From assembly GCF_002214805.1 (NCBI RefSeq), contig NZ_CP019914.1, positions 2,728,001 through 2,792,000 on the forward strand: DNA of 64,000 nucleotides. Reading direction: 5' to 3'. Below, piece after piece: positions 16,952 through 25,527 of the stretch (the stretch's first letter is position 1; every line of letters begins with the position of its first letter). The stretch comes from Brachyspira hampsonii. Its GTDB lineage: Bacteria; Spirochaetota; Brachyspiria; Brachyspirales; Brachyspiraceae. The position numbers were made by a program, and so were the translations under genes. Below the pieces are notes generated by a model, which saw nothing but the letters and a program-made list of their open reading frames with translations, made no database searches and was not told the DNA's origin.

Positions 16952-17775
16952 TTGCTTTGATTCAGGAACTTTTTTCATATACCTTCATTGTGAGGGCAGT
17001 TATAGTTGGTATATTGGTATCATTATGTGCTGCACTTTTAGGCGTTAATTTGGTTTTAAAAAGATATTCTATGATAGGTATTGGTCTTTCTAATGTAGGA
17101 TTTGGGGCTTTATCTCTTTCACTTATGTTTGGATTTTCTACGCTTCAGCTTTCAATACCTATAGTTGCTATAGCTTCAATACTGCTTTTAAGGTTAAGCG
17201 AAAACAGTAAAATAAAAGGAGATGCTGCTATTGCTTTAATATCAAGCGTATCTTTGGCGGTCGGTATTATTGCCATTACTGTGAAAACAGGTATAAATAC
17301 AGATGTATGTAATTATATGTTTGGAAGTATACTTGCTATGAGCAAAAGCGATGTTTATATAAGTATTGCTGTAAGTATTGTAGTTATAGTGCTTTATGTT
17401 CTTTTTTATAATAAGATATTTTTGGTAACATTCGATGAAAATTTTGCCCGTGCGGTTGGAATAAATGCCGAATTTTATAATATGCTTATATCTATACTCA
17501 CTTCTTTGATTATAGTATTAGGTATGAGAATGATGGGTGCTATGCTTATATCAAGTTTGATAATATTTCCGGCACTTACTTCTATGCGTGTATTTAATAC
17601 TTTTAAGAGTGTAGTAATTTCATCGGCTGTATTATCTGTATTTTGCTTTTTTATAGGCATAATAGCTTCTTTTCAGCTTGAATATCCTACAGGGGCATGT
17701 ATTGTTATGGTGAATTTGGCCATGCTTTTAATATTTTCCATTGTAGGAAGGTTTATAAGATTAGGTGTAAAATAA
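16948..17775 (+). CDS. znuB: zinc ABC transporter permease
   Basis: A 275-residue inner-membrane protein of the ABC-3 (ZnuB/TroC) family with about eight or nine membrane segments. It starts ALIQELFSYTFIVRAVIVGILVS and has the conserved GVNLVLKRYSMIGIGLSNVGFGAL segment, GDAAIALISSVSLAVG and GMRMMGAMLISSLIIFPALT typical of the family. It forms the channel for zinc entry with ZnuC. GGGGAGGA precedes its start inside the end of znuC. Confidence 0.92.
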   Translation: MIALIQELFSYTFIVRAVIVGILVSLCAALLGVNLVLKRYSMIGIGLSNVGFGALSLSLMFGFSTLQLSIPIVAIASILLLRLSENSKIKGDAAIALISSVSLAVGIIAITVKTGINTDVCNYMFGSILAMSKSDVYISIAVSIVVIVLYVLFYNKIFLVTFDENFARAVGINAEFYNMLISILTSLIIVLGMRMMGAMLISSLIIFPALTSMRVFNTFKSVVISSAVLSVFCFFIGIIASFQLEYPTGACIVMVNLAMLLIFSIVGRFIRLGVK

Positions 17776-17792
17776 AAAAGGAGGAATATTTT

Positions 17793-18368
17793 ATGAAAAA
17801 AGTATTATTTTTATTTTTTGTATTATTGGCATTTTCTTCTTGTTCAAAAAAAGAATACAATGATGGTTGGTTTAATATAGAAAAAAATTATGTTGATATA
17901 CCAAAGAAAAAATATGACTATAGCAGTATTCAAAGCAGGTCTTCTGATAATTCAGCAGATAATAATGATCTTAAACAGGATAAAATAGATACATCAAATT
18001 TGGATATGAATAATATCATAGAAATAAAAGAGAGAATGTTTATAAATCAATGCAATGATGTTTATTTGAATCCTGAAGATTATAGGGGCAAATTAATAAA
18101 ATTAGAAGGCATATATGACGGATTTACGGATGAGGATACGGGAGAGAAACTTAATTTTGTATTCAGATATGGTCCGGGCTGCTGCGGATATGATGGTGTT
18201 GCGGGTTTTGAATTTGATTATAAAGGCAATATACCTAATCCTCAGGATTGGATAGAGGTTGTAGGAGTTGTAGAAATATTAGAGATAGACAATTATGAGA
18301 CTGTAAGACTTAATGCTATAAGTTTGAATGTTTTAGACAAGAGAGGAAAAGAATTCGTAGCTAATTAA
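17793..18368 (+). CDS. lipoprotein with OB-like domain, last gene of the zinc operon
   Basis: A 191-residue predicted lipoprotein: signal peptide MKKVLFLFFVLLAFSSC, Cys at residue 17, then a Ser/Asp/Asn-rich linker. The C-terminal domain (about 85-180) has YRGKLIKLEGIYDG, a paired-Cys motif RYGPGCCGYDG and WIEVVGVVEI. This pattern resembles the C-terminal domain of the TIGR03943/YcgQ family, which is often near zinc-uptake genes. Start ATG 17793 follows AAGGAGG and gives a proper signal peptide, unlike the longer frame that begins inside znuB. A role in zinc handling is inferred from position. Confidence 0.7.
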   Translation: MKKVLFLFFVLLAFSSCSKKEYNDGWFNIEKNYVDIPKKKYDYSSIQSRSSDNSADNNDLKQDKIDTSNLDMNNIIEIKERMFINQCNDVYLNPEDYRGKLIKLEGIYDGFTDEDTGEKLNFVFRYGPGCCGYDGVAGFEFDYKGNIPNPQDWIEVVGVVEILEIDNYETVRLNAISLNVLDKRGKEFVAN

Positions 18369-18409
18369 TTTTTGACAATATCGTATTTATATTTTATAAA
18401 CCATGTTGC

Positions 18410-18452
18410 GGACAGGATAATAAAGAATATATTATCCTGTCCATTTTTTATT
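18410..18452. terminator. strong intrinsic terminator, probably bidirectional
   Basis: GGACAGGATAAT (18410-18421) pairs perfectly with ATTATCCTGTCC (18431-18442), followed by a T-rich tract. It closes the zinc operon and can also serve the convergent DUF3089 gene. Confidence 0.9.
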
Positions 18453-18461
18453 AGTTTATAA

Positions 18462-19490
18462 TTATTTCCAAAAAGCTCCCACTCTTTTTTTTACATTTTC
18501 TTTTAAATCATAATAGTAAAGAGCAATATCATAAACATGGTAAACACCTTTTTCAAAAATTCCTCCTCCTCTTACATAAAAGTCATCAGGATTTATAGTG
18601 CTGCATTTTACAACACCTCTTGCCTTATCAATTTTGGCATCGGCTATTTTTGAAGGTTTTCCTGCATTTGTAACTATGTTGGATTTAGGGTTTCCATAAT
18701 TATGTGCTATATTTGCACCTAAACTCTGTTCTTTTGCGGCTAGAGTTTCATCTAATGTCCAAGATATAGGATTTATTGAAATAGCCCCTTCAAGAAGTGT
18801 AGGGTTATATCCATTAAAATCAGGAGCTTCTGTATTATAAGAAATTATTACTCCTGTATCATATTCTCCGTTTGCAAATCTCAAATGAGGATTTTCATCT
18901 AAGTCTTTCTTTGTAACTGAATATCCGAATATATAGGCTGCTATCATTCTGTTCTTTAAATTTTCATTTGTTTTGAAATAGTCAATTAATATTTGTTTTA
19001 TCATCATAGCCCCTTGAGAATGCCCTGCTAATATAAACGGTTTTCCATTATTATAATTTTTAATATAATAATCGAATGCTGCTATTGCATCTTCTTTTGG
19101 TGAAGAATAAAAATACTTATCCTGTTCTTCTTTACTAATATTATTATTTGTATTCATCAAGTATAAAGCATCAGCCTGTCTGTAAAACGGAGCATACACA
19201 TTTGCTGTTTCTTCAAATATTCCTGTTTGTTCAAGCATAGAATTGGTAACGGTTTTTCTCATAGGTTCATAGTCTATAGGACATACTATACTGTCATTTG
19301 AATTTGCTCTGCTCCATGTTGTAGGATATAGATAAAATACATCTGCTTCATTTGATGTTGAAGGGATATTAAGCCAATTATTTTTGTCTGAATAATCTGT
19401 TAGTTTTATTTCTGCTGCGGTATTATTGTTATTTGCTGTGCAGCTTAGAATTATAATACTTGATAAAATAGTAATAAAAATTTTTATCAT
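18462..19490 (-). CDS. DUF3089 family alpha/beta-hydrolase lipoprotein
   Basis: A 342-residue predicted lipoprotein with lipobox ILSC near residue 17. The DUF3089 pattern is clear: NWLNIPSTSNEADVFYLYPTTW, NVYAPFYRQADALYL, AFDYYIKNYNNGKPFILAGHSQGAMM with the GHSQG nucleophile elbow (about residue 158), and a late VYHVYDIALYYYDLKENV. It is probably a secreted or surface serine hydrolase; the substrate is unknown. ATG at 19490 follows GAGAGGAA at good spacing and is preferred over the in-frame ATG 15 bases upstream. Confidence 0.85.
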   Translation of the reverse strand: MIKIFITILSSIIILSCTANNNNTAAEIKLTDYSDKNNWLNIPSTSNEADVFYLYPTTWSRANSNDSIVCPIDYEPMRKTVTNSMLEQTGIFEETANVYAPFYRQADALYLMNTNNNISKEEQDKYFYSSPKEDAIAAFDYYIKNYNNGKPFILAGHSQGAMMIKQILIDYFKTNENLKNRMIAAYIFGYSVTKKDLDENPHLRFANGEYDTGVIISYNTEAPDFNGYNPTLLEGAISINPISWTLDETLAAKEQSLGANIAHNYGNPKSNIVTNAGKPSKIADAKIDKARGVVKCSTINPDDFYVRGGGIFEKGVYHVYDIALYYYDLKENVKKRVGAFWK

Positions 19491-19808
19491 TTTAATTCCT
19501 CTCATTATTTTTTAATAAGAGAAATATTATAATGTATAAAAATTAAAATCAATAATAATTTTTTATTGCTGCTAATATTACTAATAGGAATTATATATTA
19601 ATCATATTATAACTTTTTAGTGAATTTATTGCTGGCAGTAATTAGTGATAAAATATATTAACTTTTCCAGATGTAAAAGTTGCAAAAGTACATATATAAA
19701 AAATTATATAATAATATAAAATTGTAAATAATTAAATTTAAAAAAGTTTTTTTATTCACACACTTTATATTTTACGAATAAAGTTCTTAATTTTTCATTT
19801 ATTCAGCT
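19491..19808. other. intergenic region
   Basis: This AT-rich gap lies between two minus-strand genes, presumably with the promoter of the DUF3089 gene. No clear terminator or repeat is seen. Confidence 0.5.
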
Positions 19809-21041
19809 TTAATTACTATAAGTTATTTCTTTTCCTATAAAGCTGTCTGTGAATTTGCCATTATCATATACTATATTTCCGCGTACTATAGTAGTTAAAA
19901 CTTTGCCTCCTCTTTGAAAACCTATATAAGGAGACCAGCCTGCTTTAGTGATTATATCTTTTTCTTCTATTTCTGAATGGTCATTTAAATCTATTATTAC
20001 TAAATCAGCATCATAATTTTCTTTTAATAAGCCTTTATCTTTCATAGAGAAAATTTCTGCAGCTTTTTCACTCATAATTTTTGTAAGCAGTTTTAAATCT
20101 ATAGTATTGTCATTAACTTTTTTAAGCATCAATTCAAGCGAATGTTCAACAGAAGGAACGCCGAATGTAAGTTTTTCTAATTTTTCACTTATCAAATGAG
20201 GAGCATGATCTGTTCCTATTGTATCTATAGTACCATCTGATATCGCTTTCCATAATGCTTTATTATCTGATTTTTCTCTTAATTCAGGCTTCATTCTAAG
20301 GAGCATTTTATTTCTATCATTTTTATTTACATCTTCAGTATTTAAAAATAAATGATGAGGAGTAGCCTCTCCATAAATTATCATTCCTGAATCTTTTGCT
20401 TTTTTTAATGATTCAATTTCGCTTTCTAGTGATAAATGGCATAAGTATAACGGAGTATTAGTATTTTTTGCTATTTTTATTGCCTTATCAACCATTTTAT
20501 CTTCTGCATGAACTGTAACTATTTTTGAAACTTCAAATAACTTTTCTAATATTTTATCATCTTCTACAAGCATATTTCCTGTAGAAGCATTAAAGAAAAT
20601 TTTTGTTGATGCTGCATCATTAATAATATTTTTTATATCATTGCTGTTATCTGCTTTGCTTCCTCCGAAATGAAATCCGTAATCCACATAAGATTTTCCA
20701 ATAATCATAGATTTTTTTGCAATGAGATTTTCTCTTGAAATAGTATTTGGTACAGTATTAGGCATATCCAAAAATACTGTAATTCCTCCTCTTGCACATG
20801 CTTTGCTTCCGGAATTAAAATCTTCTTTATGAGTGAGTCCGGGATCTCTCATATGTGTATGCGGATCTATTATTCCTGAAATCACATAATTGTAATTAGC
20901 ATCTATTATATCATCTACTTTATTATCAGATATATATTTTTTAAAGTTATTATCAGAATCTATATTTTTTATTTTTCCATTTTCTATTATTATAGAAACT
21001 ATTTTTTCATTGTTTGGTATTTTAGCATTTTTGATTATCAT
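19809..21041 (-). CDS. pyrC: dihydroorotase
   Basis: A 410-residue class I dihydroorotase, third step of UMP synthesis (carbamoyl-aspartate to dihydroorotate). Metal ligands are seen in GIIDPHTHMRDPG (about 58-70, HxH), VTVHAED (about 175), LYLCHLS (about 198) and IGTDHAPH (about 280, catalytic Asp). Substrate loop FLDMPNTVPNT is present. It lies 16 bases after pyrB and forms an operon with it, so it should share the upstream attenuator. Confidence 0.93.
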   Translation of the reverse strand: MIIKNAKIPNNEKIVSIIIENGKIKNIDSDNNFKKYISDNKVDDIIDANYNYVISGIIDPHTHMRDPGLTHKEDFNSGSKACARGGITVFLDMPNTVPNTISRENLIAKKSMIIGKSYVDYGFHFGGSKADNSNDIKNIINDAASTKIFFNASTGNMLVEDDKILEKLFEVSKIVTVHAEDKMVDKAIKIAKNTNTPLYLCHLSLESEIESLKKAKDSGMIIYGEATPHHLFLNTEDVNKNDRNKMLLRMKPELREKSDNKALWKAISDGTIDTIGTDHAPHLISEKLEKLTFGVPSVEHSLELMLKKVNDNTIDLKLLTKIMSEKAAEIFSMKDKGLLKENYDADLVIIDLNDHSEIEEKDIITKAGWSPYIGFQRGGKVLTTIVRGNIVYDNGKFTDSFIGKEITYSN

Positions 21042-21057
21042 AATTTACCTTAATAAT

Positions 21058-22137
21058 TTATTTACCTATTTCTCTATTGCAGTAATAACAGAAATCTCCG
21101 TATCCCTTCTTCACAACTCTATTTTTTGTCTCTTCAAAATGTGTAACGCATTTATTATTTGGACAAACTATTTCTTTATTTTCTACAACCTCATAATTCA
21201 TTTCTTTTCTTTTTACCTTAGATTTTATAACATCTGTAGCCAAAGCCATCATAGCCATTCTTGTAGGCACTCCGTTTCTAGCCTGTATAAAATATTTAGC
21301 ATATTTGGTATCATCTAAATCTATATTAATTTCATCAACTCTTGGAAGAGGGTGAAGTATTATCATATCCTCTTTACATTTTCCTATAATATCGTCTTTT
21401 GATATTCTAAATGCATTTTTTACTTCTTCATATTCATTAATATCATCAAATCTTTCTTTTTGTATTCTAGTCATATATAGGCAGTCTATTTCTTTTAATA
21501 CTTCTTCATAATTACTAAGTTTTTTATATTTAATTTTGGCATTATCCAATTCTTTTAATACATAATCCGGTATTTGTATAACATCCGGAGATATAAAATA
21601 AAACTCTCCATTAAACATCATTAATCCATCTACTAGAGAGTGAACAGTTCTTCCGTATCTTGTATCTCCTACAAAAGCGATTTTTTTATTTTCTATAGTT
21701 CCTAATTCTTCTCTTAATGTGTATAAATCCAACAGAGTTTGACTAGGGTGTTCATTGGCACCGTCTCCGGCATTTATAATAGGACAGTTTGTAACTTCTT
21801 CAGCAAATTTAGCAGCTCCGTCAATACTATGTCTCATGACTATAATATCTGAATATGCAGAAACCATAATTATGGTGTCTCTTAAAGATTCTCCTTTTTT
21901 TACGGAACTTTGTTCTGGGTTATCAAATCCTAATTCTTTGCATCCTAATCTGTAAGCTGCTGATGTGAATGATAATCTTGTCCTAGTAGAAGGCTCAAAG
22001 AATATGCTGGTCATTATCATTCCGTCCATAATTTTTCTTCTTTCTCTACTATCAGTGTTATCTAACTCCTTAGCTACATCTAATACTTCAATAACTTCCT
22101 CTTTTGATAACTCTTTGATAGATATAAAGTTCCTCAT
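21058..22137 (-). CDS. pyrB: aspartate carbamoyltransferase with fused PyrI-type zinc domain
   Basis: A 359-residue protein. Residues 1 to about 308 are a full PyrB: FFEPSTRTRLSF (carbamoyl-phosphate site, about 47-58), HPSQTLLDLYTL, the aspartate-binding HPLPRVDEI, and GVPTRMAMMAL at the end. A C-terminal extension (about 322-359) has EIVCPNNKCVTHFEE and FCYYCNREIG. This is the Cys4 zinc domain of the PyrI regulatory chain (CPN-x2-C ... C-x2-C), but the nucleotide-binding allosteric domain is absent. The ribosome site is GGGAG. It is cotranscribed with pyrC and preceded by an attenuator-like leader. Confidence 0.93.
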   Translation of the reverse strand: MRNFISIKELSKEEVIEVLDVAKELDNTDSRERRKIMDGMIMTSIFFEPSTRTRLSFTSAAYRLGCKELGFDNPEQSSVKKGESLRDTIIMVSAYSDIIVMRHSIDGAAKFAEEVTNCPIINAGDGANEHPSQTLLDLYTLREELGTIENKKIAFVGDTRYGRTVHSLVDGLMMFNGEFYFISPDVIQIPDYVLKELDNAKIKYKKLSNYEEVLKEIDCLYMTRIQKERFDDINEYEEVKNAFRISKDDIIGKCKEDMIILHPLPRVDEINIDLDDTKYAKYFIQARNGVPTRMAMMALATDVIKSKVKRKEMNYEVVENKEIVCPNNKCVTHFEETKNRVVKKGYGDFCYYCNREIGK

Positions 22138-22158
22138 TATTTCTCCCTTAAAAAATAG

Positions 22159-22320
22159 TTAATAGTTTTGTTGAAATTCGGCATAAAAAAAAGGAATAAA
22201 ATTGTTAAAGATAACAACTTTATTCCTTTTAAAAAATTTCAAATTCGTAAATTTAAATAAACAAATAAAATAGGTGTGTAAATAAAAAATTATCCTGTGC
22301 TTAAGAAACATATTTTTCAT
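22159..22320 (-). CDS. candidate pyr leader peptide
   Basis: A 53-codon frame, MKNMFLKHRIIFYLHTYF at its start, rich in Phe, Ile and Tyr, preceded by AGGATAAAAA. It begins about 24 nt after the predicted transcription start, runs through the terminator hairpin at 22185-22226 and stops at 22159, 21 bases before pyrB. This matches the layout of the enterobacterial PyrL leader. The peptide itself is probably unimportant; its translation would be the regulatory event. AT-rich DNA makes chance frames likely, so this is a candidate. Confidence 0.5.
   Translation of the reverse strand: MKNMFLKHRIIFYLHTYFICLFKFTNLKFFKRNKVVIFNNFIPFFYAEFQQNY
22185..22226 (-). terminator. intrinsic terminator/attenuator in the pyrB leader
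   Basis: On the minus strand GGAATAAAGTTGTTA (22226-22212) pairs with TAACAATTTTATTCC (22207-22193): 15 pairs with one G-U and a 4-nt loop, followed by eight T (22192-22185). It stands between the promoter and pyrB, where only an attenuator makes sense. Confidence 0.85.
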
Positions 22321-22350
22321 TTTTTATCCTGTTCTTTACAAATTGAACGG

Positions 22351-22378
22351 ATTATATCATGTATATAAAAAAAATCAA
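22351..22378 (-). promoter_or_regulatory. pyrBC promoter
   Basis: TTGATT (22378-22373), 16 nt and TATAAT (22356-22351) on the minus strand. +1 is near 22344, giving a leader of about 207 nt before pyrB. Confidence 0.7.
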
Positions 22379-22411
22379 GTATAAATTTATAATTTATATA
22401 TTTTTGGTATA

Positions 22412-22439
22412 TTGAAATAAAATGTTTTATAGTTATAAT
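22412..22439 (+). promoter_or_regulatory. dxs promoter
   Basis: TTGAAA (22412-22417), a 16-nt spacer and TATAAT (22434-22439), 31 bases before the dxs ATG. Confidence 0.6.
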
Positions 22440-22470
22440 TGAATTTATAAGTTTAATTTTAGGGCTGTAT

Positions 22471-24324
22471 ATGTACTTAGAATCTATTAATACTCCTTCT
22501 GATATAAAGAAATTGAATATAGAAGAATTAAAATTATTATCTTCAGAGATAAGAGAATTTTTAATAAATAATGTATCAAAAACGGGAGGACATTTAGGCA
22601 GTAATTTAGGAGTAGTAGATTTAACTTTGGTACTGCATTATTTATTCGATTCTCCTAAAGATGCTTTTATATTTGATGTAGGGCATCAATCATATACTCA
22701 TAAGATTATTACAGGAAGAAAAGATAAATTTAATACTTTAAGAACTTACGGCGGTATATCAGGTTTTCCTAAAAGAATAGAATCAGAGCATGATATTGAA
22801 GAAACAGGACATTCATCTACTTCATTGTCATTTGCTTACGGTCTTGCTTGTTCAAAAGAAATTTTAGGACTTAGAGGCGATGTTATAGCTATTATTGGAG
22901 ACGGTGCTATGACAGGCGGAATGGCTTTGGAAGCTATGAATAATATTGCAAATACAAATACAGATATAATAATTGTTTTGAATAATAATGAAATGTCTAT
23001 AGGTAAAAATATAGGTGCTGTATCTAAATTTTTGAATACTACTTTAAATGATAGTTTAGTTCAGGAAGCATCAGAGAAAGTTAGAGGGCTTGTATCAACA
23101 TTGCCTTTTGGAGATATTGCCAATGAATTTATAGATAGAGGAAAAGGTGCAATAAGGACTTTTGTTGCTCCGGGAATTGCTTTTAGAGAAATGGGATTTA
23201 AATATTTCGGACCTGTTGACGGACATAATTTTGAAGATTTAATCAGTACTTTTCAGAAAGTAAAATCAATAAGAGGTCCTAGATTAGTTCAGGTTAATAC
23301 TATTAAAGGTAAAGGATATAAAATAGCAGAAGAAAATCCTGCTAAATTTCATGGCATAGCTCCTTTCAATATAGAAACAGGAGAATTGAAAAATAAATCC
23401 TCTTCAAAAACTTTTTCTAATCTGGCAGGCGAATGCATAATAAAAGCAGCTGAAGAAAATAAAAATATTGTTGCTATAACTGCGGCTATGGAATCAGGTA
23501 CAGGTTTGACTGAATATGCCAAACTTTTTAAAGACAGATTCTTTGATGTAGGAATAGCAGAGCAGCATGCTATAACTTTTGCCGTAGGGCTTTCTGAAAA
23601 TGGTATAATACCTTTTGTATGCTTGTATTCTACATTCCTGCAAAGAGGATATGATCAGGTTATACATGATATTGGGATAATGAATGCTAATGTTAAACTT
23701 ATGATAGATAGGGCAGGTCTTGTTCCTGAGGACGGAGATACTCATCAGGGTGTATTTGATGTATCTTTTTTAAGAATCATACCTAATATAACAATTATGG
23801 CTCCGGTTGGAGAAAAAGATTTTGGGGACATGGTAAAAAAATGTATAGAATATAAAGGTCCTACAGTGATGAGGTATAATAAAGCATCTGTAAGAGAATT
23901 GAAAAAAAATATTGTATCTGATAATTTTGAAATAGGAAAGGCACATATTGTAAGAGAGTATAATAAACAAAAAAATCTTATAATCAGTTATGGTCCTACA
24001 CTTATTGATATAGCTGATGCTGCTGATGAACTTAATTTTGATTGTTCAATATTGAATCTTTCTACTTTAAAGCCTCTTGATGAGGAAACTATTTTAAATA
24101 TGATTAGAAAGGCTGATAAAGTTTTAATAATAGAAGAAAGTGTGAAAAAAGGCGGAATTGGAAGTGAGGTATTGGAATTAATGTCTGATAATGAAGTATA
24201 TAAAAGTGTAAAAATTCATGCTTTGCCTGATAAATTTTTTGAAGTTGCTTCAAGAAATGAGCTTTTACAAATTTATAAATTGGATAAAGACGGCATAAAA
24301 GAAATTATTAAAAGTTATTTTTAA
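22471..24324 (+). CDS. dxs: 1-deoxy-D-xylulose-5-phosphate synthase
   Basis: A 617-residue transketolase-like enzyme, first step of the MEP isoprenoid pathway (pyruvate + glyceraldehyde-3-phosphate). SKTGGHLGSNLGVVDLT and FDVGHQSYTHKIITGR lie in the N-terminal part. The TPP/Mg motif is GDGAMTGGMALEAMNN (about 148-163), and the transketolase middle domain carries GIAEQHAITFAVGLS (Glu that activates TPP) and DRAGLVPEDGDTHQG. Length is normal for the family. It is transcribed alone, convergent with the HD gene. Confidence 0.96.
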   Translation: MYLESINTPSDIKKLNIEELKLLSSEIREFLINNVSKTGGHLGSNLGVVDLTLVLHYLFDSPKDAFIFDVGHQSYTHKIITGRKDKFNTLRTYGGISGFPKRIESEHDIEETGHSSTSLSFAYGLACSKEILGLRGDVIAIIGDGAMTGGMALEAMNNIANTNTDIIIVLNNNEMSIGKNIGAVSKFLNTTLNDSLVQEASEKVRGLVSTLPFGDIANEFIDRGKGAIRTFVAPGIAFREMGFKYFGPVDGHNFEDLISTFQKVKSIRGPRLVQVNTIKGKGYKIAEENPAKFHGIAPFNIETGELKNKSSSKTFSNLAGECIIKAAEENKNIVAITAAMESGTGLTEYAKLFKDRFFDVGIAEQHAITFAVGLSENGIIPFVCLYSTFLQRGYDQVIHDIGIMNANVKLMIDRAGLVPEDGDTHQGVFDVSFLRIIPNITIMAPVGEKDFGDMVKKCIEYKGPTVMRYNKASVRELKKNIVSDNFEIGKAHIVREYNKQKNLIISYGPTLIDIADAADELNFDCSILNLSTLKPLDEETILNMIRKADKVLIIEESVKKGGIGSEVLELMSDNEVYKSVKIHALPDKFFEVASRNELLQIYKLDKDGIKEIIKSYF

Positions 24325-24328
24325 ATTA

Positions 24329-25465
24329 TTATAGTTTGATTCTTTTTATTTCTTTTAAATATTCTATGAATATGTCTGTAATTATAGGATCAAGCATTAT
24401 CTCTTTTTCCAAGAAATTTTCTGTCATAAAAGAAATAGCTTCTTTTGGAGTTTTATTCATACTCATTGTAAGAGTATCATAAACATCAATTACTTCAAGC
24501 ATTTTTGCAGGAAGATATGTAAGACTTTGCAATGTTAATATATCTTTATAATCATAAGATACTATGTATTCTATTTTATGATTAGGGTTTCTTCTTAATA
24601 CTGCTTTATATAATTCTGTAAAAAGTCCGTATCCATGACTATAATATTCATGATGAAGAGATACAGTCAAAGCAACACCCTCATTACCACGCATAAAATA
24701 TTTAGCAAAACCATAGTCTTTTATGGAATGATTATCTTTTTCTTCGCTTTGTATTGGTATATAATCTTTGGGTTTATCCAAAGAAATATCATGCATTAAT
24801 ACTCCTATAGCAATTTCTGAAATAGTGCTGTTTTCTATTTTTCTTACACCAAATTTTACATTTGAATCTAATGTATTGGGATTGTTTAAATTATATCTTT
24901 TATATATCCTTTCTGAGAATTTATAATATGTTTTTTTGAAGTCAATTCTCATTTTATTTGCTGCACCTTTGTTAAGTTTTTCATTAAAAAAGGAGGTTGC
25001 TTCAATTATCATAAAAAATATTCTTAGGCAGTGACCTATTATATTATTAGTTTTTAAAGCGTAAAAATTATCGAATATATTATTTGTTTCATATTCTTTT
25101 GTATATATTATCATCGCTATTTCTGATATTAGAATCTGAAGTATTTTAGATAAATTATTTATATCATAATCATCATTTCTTAATGTATTATTTTCTTTAT
25201 CTTTTAAATAATTAATATATTGTATTCTTAATACAAAACTTATTTCTATAAGCATTTTACATATAAGTTCTGCGGTTTCTGCATCTAAAAAGTTTTTACG
25301 GTAAGAAACTAATTTTGCTATATACTGTCTCATATAAGCTGCAGTTTCTTTATTGGACATATTTATTATATTTTCTAATATATCCTCTTCTTTTTTAGCT
25401 ATTTCTTTATCAGATGAAATACAATATTGGAATCTTTTATAAAATTCTGTTGTTTTACTGTTCAA
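24329..25465 (-). CDS. HD domain protein (HD-GYP-like)
   Basis: A 378-residue cytosolic protein. The N-terminal ~200 residues are helical with no recognised domain. The C-terminal part has HD features: EIAIGVLMHDISLDKP (HD, about residue 222), LTVSLHHEYYSHGYG (HHE and GYG, about 267-281), and MLEVIDVYDTLT (D of the last metal motif, about 330). This spacing is like the HD-GYP phosphodiesterases that cleave cyclic di-GMP, but the GYP motif is not exact, so activity is uncertain. Confidence 0.65.
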   Translation of the reverse strand: MNSKTTEFYKRFQYCISSDKEIAKKEEDILENIINMSNKETAAYMRQYIAKLVSYRKNFLDAETAELICKMLIEISFVLRIQYINYLKDKENNTLRNDDYDINNLSKILQILISEIAMIIYTKEYETNNIFDNFYALKTNNIIGHCLRIFFMIIEATSFFNEKLNKGAANKMRIDFKKTYYKFSERIYKRYNLNNPNTLDSNVKFGVRKIENSTISEIAIGVLMHDISLDKPKDYIPIQSEEKDNHSIKDYGFAKYFMRGNEGVALTVSLHHEYYSHGYGLFTELYKAVLRRNPNHKIEYIVSYDYKDILTLQSLTYLPAKMLEVIDVYDTLTMSMNKTPKEAISFMTENFLEKEIMLDPIITDIFIEYLKEIKRIKL

Positions 25466-25527
25466 TTTTCTAACTCTTTAAATATTTCATTAATAGTATA
25501 TCGGAATTATTTTTATATATTTAAAAA

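Noticed and set aside
17697-17792. Longer N-terminus for the zinc-operon lipoprotein
   Set aside because: It would start inside znuB in another frame and hide a perfect signal peptide that begins at 17793 after AAGGAGG.
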